Position numbers and translations under genes: made by a program. A DNA stretch of 10,529 nt from Desulfobacteraceae bacterium (GTDB lineage: Bacteria; Desulfobacterota; DSM-4660; Desulfatiglandales; Desulfatiglandaceae): contig DQZA01000034.1 of the NCBI GenBank assembly GCA_011042035.1, positions 1-10,529 on the forward strand. Direction: 5' to 3'. A model generated the notes under the pieces. That model searched no databases. It was not told the DNA's origin and saw only the letters and a list, made by a program, of their open reading frames with translations. Positions 7,018 to 10,529 of this stretch are shown here, in pieces; the stretch's first letter is position 1, and every line of letters starts with the position of its first letter.

Positions 7018-7713
7018 CTACCTGGTTGCCCGCTCCACTATCTCTAATCCCGAAAGTACCCCATGGCACTTGCAGGCAGTACCCACCAGCCATTTTCCAG
7101 GGCCCCGCTCAAGGGCAAAACAGAGCCTTAACAGGTCGGCTAGATCATATCCTCCTACTCCTGGAGCCATTTGTCGACTCCTTATTATATACACCCGAAA
7201 GCCATTTGCCCGCAGTTCCCTTAGCAATGTAAATAAGGGCTTGTCTCTCTTTTCTCCGGTTACAGTGCAGTATAGCGGCTCTGGACAATTATCCGGGCAC
7301 CTAAAGTTGGCATAGCTCACCAGAAATGAACCATCGGCACCTTCCCAGACATATGGCAAGGCCTTTTTTAGGTCTAGCGGAACCGGTAATGATCTAGTGG
7401 CCAATGTTCTCCTGACGGTTCTTTTTGCAAATTCGTAGGCCAGATGAAAAGGAACCGCTGGAACTATATGGGTTTCCTCAGGCAGGCTCTTGGCCTTGCT
7501 CAACAGGAATTCAACCGCATCGGTCTGAACACGCTCCACATTAGGTTCCGTGACCTGCCCTAGAGATTGCCAATCTTTATCTATAACCCAGACCTTTCCT
7601 TTTACTCTCTTTGAAAGGAGGTTCACCGCCCTCTGACCGAAGTGCCCAGCTCCGAGCACCAGGAGTGGATGTATTAAATGGGGATTATCTAAAACTTCTG
7701 ATTGAATATTCAT
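7018..7713 (-). CDS. Rossmann-fold nucleotide-binding protein with cysteine clusters, function unknown
   Basis: I do not recognise a characterised family. From the ATG at 7713 it is 231 residues. The N-terminus has a dinucleotide-binding loop G21-A-G-H-F-G26 after a hydrophobic strand, and an acidic residue (D45, in KVWVIDKD) at the end of the second strand, so NAD(H) is more likely than NADP(H). The layout recalls the TrkA-N/RCK or dehydrogenase half-fold. The C-terminal half has a CPDNCPEPLYC cluster (about residues 139-149) and a CKCHG cluster (about 213-217), five cysteines and a histidine that could bind a metal or Fe-S centre. No membrane segment is seen. The open frame extends to 7782 but would overlap the 3' end of rnpB, so the shorter start is preferred; its ribosome binding site is weak. 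It begins about 20 nt after rnpB and precedes yggT by 36 nt. Confidence 0.75.
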   Translation of the reverse strand: MNIQSEVLDNPHLIHPLLVLGAGHFGQRAVNLLSKRVKGKVWVIDKDWQSLGQVTEPNVERVQTDAVEFLLSKAKSLPEETHIVPAVPFHLAYEFAKRTVRRTLATRSLPVPLDLKKALPYVWEGADGSFLVSYANFRCPDNCPEPLYCTVTGEKRDKPLFTLLRELRANGFRVYIIRSRQMAPGVGGYDLADLLRLCFALERGPGKWLVGTACKCHGVLSGLEIVERATR

Positions 7714-7770
7714 GGATCCAAAAATCAGAAAAAGGGGCATGCCAGAGCAGTCCATAAGCCGGGTTCTGTC

Positions 7771-7872
7771 CCCGGCACTCAACTTTAAGCAGGTTCTGGG
7801 TGGCCTGTAGGATTGTCCTACATAGGTCAGATCAGCGCAATTTCCTGTCCCTTCTTAGAGTTAAGTGCCGGG
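7771..7872 (-). repeat. rnpB element copy A, in J2/4 (102 nt)
   Basis: Bounded by the 19-nt inverted repeats CCCGGCACTCAACTTTAAG (7771-7789) and CTTAGAGTTAAGTGCCGGG (7854-7872). Its interior includes a perfect hairpin TGTAGGA-TTG-TCCTACA (7806-7822). It sits between the P2 3' strand (GGCCAU) and the P4 3' strand (GACAGAACCCGG). Removing it leaves a junction that matches the ordinary RNase P order without missing bases. It has the same orientation as copy B and is opposite to copy C. Confidence 0.85.
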
Positions 7873-8046
7873 TAATGGCCATTCATCTAGGCCCACCGTT
7901 ACCGATGGGCTCAAGCGACCTACCCGGGAGCTCGGGCGGACCACCCTCAAGCGCTCCCCTATTTGGTCTTGCTCCAGGTGGGGTTTACCTAGCTCCCGCC
8001 GTCACCGGCGGGACTGGTGAGCTCTTACCTCACCGTTTCACCCTTA

Positions 8047-8150
8047 CCCGGCACTCAACTTTAAGGGGATATTTGTGGCGTGCGGGATTCTCCCAATACT
8101 TGGGTAATCTTGTGAACCACCTGGATACCCCCTCAGAGTTGAGTGCCGGG
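8047..8150 (-). repeat. rnpB element copy B, at P12 (104 nt)
   Basis: Bounded by CCCGGCACTCAACTTTAAG (8047-8065) and CTCAGAGTTGAGTGCCGGG (8132-8150). It stands between ACCGCC and UAAGGGUGAAA, exactly where the variable P12 hairpin belongs. Its interior is the most diverged of the three but keeps a GGGA-loop-TCCC hairpin at the same place and a shared GCCAC block with copy A, in the same orientation. Confidence 0.85.
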
Positions 8151-8235
8151 CGGTCTGTTTTCTGTGGCACTTTCCTTCCCGTCACCGGGACTGGGCGTTA
8201 CCCAGCACCTTGTCCTGCGGAGCCCGGACTTTCCT

Positions 8236-8338
8236 CCCGGCACTCAACTCTAAGAAGGGACAGGAAATTGCGCTTATCTCACCTATATAGGAAAATACCA
8301 CGGGCCGAGCCCATACCTCCTTAAAGTTGAGTGCCGGG
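8236..8338 (+). repeat. rnpB element copy C, at P3 (103 nt, inverted)
   Basis: Bounded by CCCGGCACTCAACTCTAAG (8236-8254) and CTTAAAGTTGAGTGCCGGG (8320-8338). It lies between the P2 5' strand and the P4 5' strand, replacing or forming P3. Read on the plus strand it is closely similar to copy A read on the minus strand, including AAGGGACAGGAAATTGCGCT, so it is inverted relative to A and B. It also holds a CCTATATAGG palindrome (8282-8291). Confidence 0.85.
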
Positions 8339-8416
8339 CGGCCATTCGTCCTACTCTGACATGCCCGATAAATTGTTAAAGAGCCTTGCTGGTTAATTTT
8401 ACCCGTACACTTAAAG

Positions 8417-8444
8417 AATATAAGACAAACCAACACAAAATCAA
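8417..8444 (-). promoter_or_regulatory. candidate promoter for rnpB
   Basis: Minus-strand TTGATT (8444-8439) and TATATT (8422-8417) are 16 nt apart. Transcription would begin near 8410, about 44 nt before the inferred mature 5' end, so a short 5' leader would need trimming. The -35 box overlaps the stop codon of the zinc-ribbon gene. Confidence 0.35.
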
Positions 8445-9190
8445 CTTTCCTTTTCGCCTGACTCATTGGCAGCCTTTAATTTCTCATCTTCGCCCCAGTA
8501 TATGATGCGCTGGCAATTGGGGCAACTCATGAGAACATCCCCTCTTATGAGCTCATTAAACTTTTGGGGAGGAATTCCCATATGACAAGTCTGGCAAACA
8601 CCTGATATGACAGGGCTAACCGCCACTCCACCCCTTCTTTCCCGAAGCATGTCATATCTGCTCAGCAAGTCTCGGTCGATTTGTCTGCAGATTTCATCTC
8701 TTTCCTGAATCAAGGTTGAAAGCAGGGCATCCAATTCCCCCATTTCCCCCTTAATGGTCCTTTTCTCCTCATCCGTCTTTTTCTTGAGGGCTTCCAGTTC
8801 CTTGGTCGATAATTTTATCTCTTGCTCAAATTGCTCAACTTGATCCATCAACTCCAAGGCCTTGTCCTCCAGCAGGCCCTTGGCTCTATCCAGTTCCTCA
8901 ATCTCTTTCAACGCGGCACGGTATTCTTTATTACTAGAGACAGTTGATAGCTTTGCCTGACTTTTCTTTTTCTTAACTTCCAAATCGTCAATGTCTCGCT
9001 CAACCTGCCGCCTTTCCTTCTTAATGGCCTCAAGTTTTTCCTTTGCCTGACCCAAAGCTAGCTCAGCCTTATTTACCTCTTCATCCAATGAGGCCATCTT
9101 AATTGGACATTGATCTTTTTTCTTCTCAGTGTCTCTTATCCTATTGTCACAATTTTGAAGAGCAATCAAAAGCTTCATTTTTTCACGCAA
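8441..9190 (-). CDS. Coiled-coil protein with C4 zinc ribbon
   Basis: A roughly 249-residue protein in two parts. Residues ~5-180 are highly charged K/E/D/Q-rich heptad sequence typical of a long antiparallel coiled coil. The C-terminus is a zinc ribbon with C199-Q-T-C202 and C223-P-N-C226, followed by QRIIYW. This is the architecture of the C4-type zinc ribbon (CT398-like) family, thought to bind nucleic acid or act as an adaptor; the exact role is unknown. It lies between the Nif3-family gene and rnpB, an arrangement I associate with Desulfobacterota and related phyla. The start is uncertain: TTG at 9190 has GGGGTGA about 6 nt upstream and gives MREKMKLLIALQ. A GTG at 9199 and an ATG at 9178 are alternatives. 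The palindrome block at 9216-9320 lies immediately upstream. Confidence 0.88.
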   Translation of the reverse strand: MREKMKLLIALQNCDNRIRDTEKKKDQCPIKMASLDEEVNKAELALGQAKEKLEAIKKERRQVERDIDDLEVKKKKSQAKLSTVSSNKEYRAALKEIEELDRAKGLLEDKALELMDQVEQFEQEIKLSTKELEALKKKTDEEKRTIKGEMGELDALLSTLIQERDEICRQIDRDLLSRYDMLRERRGGVAVSPVISGVCQTCHMGIPPQKFNELIRGDVLMSCPNCQRIIYWGEDEKLKAANESGEKES

Positions 9191-9215
9191 CCCAATCACC
9201 CCGCATAATTAGTCT

Positions 9216-9257
9216 TTAATCCGCCTCTGGCGGATTAATCCGCCAGAGGCGGATTAA
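9216..9257. repeat. 42-nt perfect palindrome
   Basis: The stretch is a perfect palindrome: TTAATCCGCCTCTGGCGGA is followed by its reverse complement around a central TTAA, and each half (CCGCC-TCT-GGCGG) can also fold into its own small hairpin. It lies just upstream of the zinc-ribbon gene. It may be a dispersed repeat, a terminator for nif3 read-through, or an RNA processing site. Confidence 0.8.
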
Positions 9258-9261
9258 TTCC

Positions 9262-9319
9262 CCGCCCCTTGGGGCGGTTAAGATGGTTTCCGATCGATAC
9301 CCCGCTGCTTGCGGCGGGG
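9262..9319. repeat. two further GC-rich hairpins between nif3 and the zinc-ribbon gene
   Basis: CCGCCCC-TT-GGGGCGG (9262-9277) and CCCCGC-loop-GCGGGG (9300-9319) are separate strong hairpins, next to the 42-nt palindrome. Together the three fill almost the whole 130-nt gap. None is followed by a good U-run on the minus strand, so simple intrinsic termination is not obvious. Confidence 0.65.
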
Positions 9320-9329
9320 GAGTTCATTA

Positions 9330-10172
9330 TCACAGGGGAACAAGCGGATCTGACTCCCTTTCATTAAATACGATGCTCACCTTCCAACCCCGATTCTGAA
9401 GCTGAGCCTGTAATTGCTTACCAAATGCCTTGAATGCCACTCTTTCTGTGGCAAAATGTCCTCCATCAATCACAGCAAGGCCAAGAAATTCAGCCTCCCT
9501 TGCCTGATGATACGTGACGTCACCGGTCAGCAGCAAGTCCGCACCCTTTTGCCATGCCTCCCTTATGAGCGACCCACCAGAACCACCTACTACAGCCACC
9601 CGGCTGACAGTTACACTCCTCTTGCTCACCACCTTTACCACACTCAGGCCGAGCAGCTTCTTTACCGTAGAGATAAAGGCAGGAAGGGAGATGGGAGAAA
9701 CGAGATTCCCTATCCTCCCAATGCCAGTCTTAATATTAGACATTTCCGCGGATCTCCGTGATGCGCCCTGCTCTCCAACCTTGTTCTGATACAATGGTTC
9801 TATGTTCTCAAGGCCCAGTAGGCCAGCAAGTACAGTATTAATCCCCTCATGGGCCGCATCTAAATTGGTATGCATCGCCACAATAGAAAGCCCCCCTCTT
9901 ATGGCCTCATAAACCACACCACCAGGGTATTCTCCGTCTCTTATGCTCGAAATTGGCTTGAATATTAACGGGTGGTGGGTAACCAGGACCTGTGCTTCTT
10001 GGGACAGCGCATATTGTACTGCTTGGATTGTGGGGTCTAAGGAAAGCACTATTTTAGTGATTGTCTGGTCCAGGAACCCGACTTGTAGCCCCGGATTATC
10101 CCAGGCCTCAGCCAGTTCTACAGGCGCCAATTCATCAAGTATATCCAGGAGATCCTTCAATTTTAGGGCCAC
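9330..10172 (-). CDS. Nif3-like dinuclear metal center protein (YbgI/DUF34 family)
   Basis: Member of the Nif3/YbgI (DUF34) family, which forms toroidal hexamers with a two-metal site in each subunit; its physiological reaction is unsettled, and roles as GTP cyclohydrolase I type 2-like enzyme or metal-handling protein have been proposed. From the GTG at 10172 it is 280 residues. Metal ligands are visible in V-T-H66-H67-PLIF, in AMHTNLDAA, and in the C-terminal GGHFATERVAF (His and Glu). The N-terminal LLDILDELAPVELAEAWDNPGLQVG is typical. The large insert domain of the ~370-residue forms is absent. GTG 10172 is chosen because GGAGGAAGGG lies upstream and the protein then begins as family members do; the frame is open from a TTG at 10205, whose extra 11 residues contain that binding site. 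Downstream is the palindrome block, then the zinc-ribbon gene. Confidence 0.94.
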   Translation of the reverse strand: MALKLKDLLDILDELAPVELAEAWDNPGLQVGFLDQTITKIVLSLDPTIQAVQYALSQEAQVLVTHHPLIFKPISSIRDGEYPGGVVYEAIRGGLSIVAMHTNLDAAHEGINTVLAGLLGLENIEPLYQNKVGEQGASRRSAEMSNIKTGIGRIGNLVSPISLPAFISTVKKLLGLSVVKVVSKRSVTVSRVAVVGGSGGSLIREAWQKGADLLLTGDVTYHQAREAEFLGLAVIDGGHFATERVAFKAFGKQLQAQLQNRGWKVSIVFNERESDPLVPL

Positions 10173-10210
10173 AAGCTTATACCCTTCCTCCCCGCCAAAA
10201 CGCAAAATCT

Positions 10211-10238
10211 CGTGTAAAACCAGTCAGAATTTTACACG
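10211..10238. promoter_or_regulatory. inverted repeat upstream of nif3, operator-like
   Basis: CGTGTAAAA (10211-10219) and TTTTACACG (10230-10238) are exact inverted copies with a 10-nt spacer. On the minus strand a TAAAAT (10234-10229) inside the right arm is a candidate -10 box, with a weak TTACCC -35 box 18 nt upstream (10258-10253). A repressor bound here could block the promoter, or the RNA could form a hairpin in the leader about 40 nt before the start codon. Confidence 0.4.
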
Positions 10239-10277
10239 GGGCTTTTCTAACGGGGTAACTCTGATGGCAAAACTTAA

Positions 10278-10307
10278 GGGGCGCACCCAGTGAACAGGTG
10301 CGCCCCC
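10278..10307 (-). terminator. strong hairpin downstream of the tRNA gene, possible terminator
   Basis: On the minus strand GGGGCGCACC and GGTGCGCCCC form a perfect 10-bp GC-rich stem with a 10-nt loop, followed by TTAAGTTTT. The position, about 60 nt after the tRNA and before nif3, fits a terminator for the tRNA transcript. The U-tract is interrupted, so the assignment is moderate. Confidence 0.5.
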
Positions 10308-10364
10308 ACTTCAAAATGACCTTCTTAAAAATCTGTTCATACTTGATCTTTCAACCATAAAAAT

Positions 10365-10440
10365 TGGTGGGCCCACCTGGCCTCGAACCAGGGACCTACC
10401 GGTTATGAGCCGGTGGCTCTTCCAACTGAGCTATGGGCCC
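10365..10440 (-). tRNA. tRNA with CAU anticodon (tRNA-Met elongator, or tRNA-Ile2)
   Basis: A complete 76-nt cloverleaf: acceptor GGGCCCA with TGGGCCC, D-arm GCTC-AGTTGGAA-GAGC, anticodon arm ACCGG-CTCATAA-CCGGT, T-arm CCTGG-TTCGAGG-CCAGG, and an encoded ACCA end. The anticodon is CAU. The G1-C72 pair and the absence of the three G-C pairs at the initiator anticodon-stem positions argue against the initiator tRNA. A CAU tRNA could be elongator methionine or, if the wobble C is modified to lysidine by TilS, isoleucine-2; sequence alone does not decide. Confidence 0.95.
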
Positions 10441-10472
10441 TACCTCATGATACTTATCTAGTTTCCATCCAT

Positions 10473-10529
10473 AAATGGCCTTTTTGCACAATCTCTGCGT
10501 CAATCTGCGGGATTCCTTGTGCGGCGTAC
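10473..10529. repeat. possible dispersed repeat at the window edge (partial)
   Basis: Upstream of the tRNA on its strand, a non-coding stretch has GCACAA (10486-10491) and TTGTGC (10517-10522) as inverted arms around two CTGCG units. It resembles short repeats I recall from Desulfobacterota intergenic DNA, but that recollection cannot be tested here, and the stretch runs off the window. Confidence 0.3.

Larger units (their letters stand above)
7735..8366 (-). ncRNA. rnpB: RNase P RNA, type A, enlarged by three repeat elements
   Basis: Catalytic RNA of RNase P, which removes 5' leaders from pre-tRNA. All core blocks are recognisable on the minus strand: P4 5' strand GAGGAAAGUCCGGGCU (8236-8221), ACAGA...ACCGCC and GGUAAGGGUGAAAC around P10-P12, GAGCAAGACCAAAUAGGG (7974-7957), GAUGAAU, and P4 3' strand ACAGAACCCGGCUUA (7769-7755). 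P1 is formed by GGGCAUGUCAGAG at the 5' end with CUCUGGCAUGCCC at the 3' end. P2 is AUGGCC with GGCCAU. At about 632 nt it is far longer than the usual 350-400. Three ~102-104 nt elements at P3, P12 and J2/4 explain the excess; about 323 nt remain without them. A T-rich stretch after the 3' end may aid termination. The ends are inferred from the P1 pairing. Confidence 0.96.

Noticed and set aside
7800..8324. A 174-codon plus-strand open frame across the RNase P region
   Set aside because: It is antisense to rnpB, spans all three repeat copies and encodes low-complexity proline/serine/glycine-rich sequence with no recognisable domain. The RNA gene explains the region.
7771..8338. CRISPR array, because similar ~19-nt units recur
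   Set aside because: The units occur as inverted pairs in three blocks, not as regularly spaced direct repeats with unique spacers, and the intervening parts are RNase P core.
8182..8466. A 94-codon minus-strand open frame overlapping the rnpB 5' end
   Set aside because: It overlaps the RNase P 5' domain and the end of the zinc-ribbon gene, and its sequence resembles no protein I know.
10365..10440. Initiator tRNA-fMet
   Set aside because: The first acceptor pair is a normal G-C and the anticodon stem lacks the three consecutive G-C pairs typical of initiators.

Overview
The window reads as ordinary chromosome from a Gram-negative bacterium, most likely of the Desulfobacterota (old Deltaproteobacteria). 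That lineage is inferred from two gene orders that I recall from it and from protein style, not from any search. One order is rpsF-rpsR-DUF2232-rplI-dnaB. The other is nif3, a C4 zinc-ribbon coiled-coil gene, then rnpB. Almost everything is on the minus strand; only the inositol-monophosphatase-family gene is on the plus strand.

Read along the minus strand from the right edge, the window starts with a dispersed-repeat-like tail and a CAU-anticodon tRNA with encoded CCA. A strong hairpin, a Nif3-family gene and a block of three GC-rich palindromes follow. Next come the zinc-ribbon coiled-coil gene, the RNase P RNA gene, a cysteine-rich Rossmann protein of unknown function, yggT and yggU. The plus-strand phosphatase gene converges on yggU. 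Its promoter is back to back with that of the ribosomal protein/replication operon: rpsF (bS6), rpsR (bS18), a DUF2232 membrane protein, rplI (bL9) and dnaB. Last comes hflX, a ribosome-associated GTPase that seems to have its own promoter. The theme is translation, RNA processing and replication housekeeping.

The remarkable part is rnpB (about 7735-8366, minus). It is about 630 nt long instead of the usual 350-400. The excess is three copies of one roughly 102-104 nt element bounded by 19-nt imperfect inverted repeats (CCCGGCACTCAACTYTAAG). They sit at P3, at P12, and, most surprisingly, in the J2/4 joining strand of the catalytic core. Two copies have one orientation and the third is inverted. 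Without them about 323 nt of recognisable type A RNase P RNA remains. I read this as a small structured, probably mobile or intervening-sequence-like element that has colonised one essential ribozyme gene three times. The mature RNA may be enlarged or may be cut into pieces.

A second oddity is hflX. The conserved N-terminus and a well-placed Shine-Dalgarno sequence point to an ATC start codon, because no ATG, GTG or TTG exists upstream in frame.
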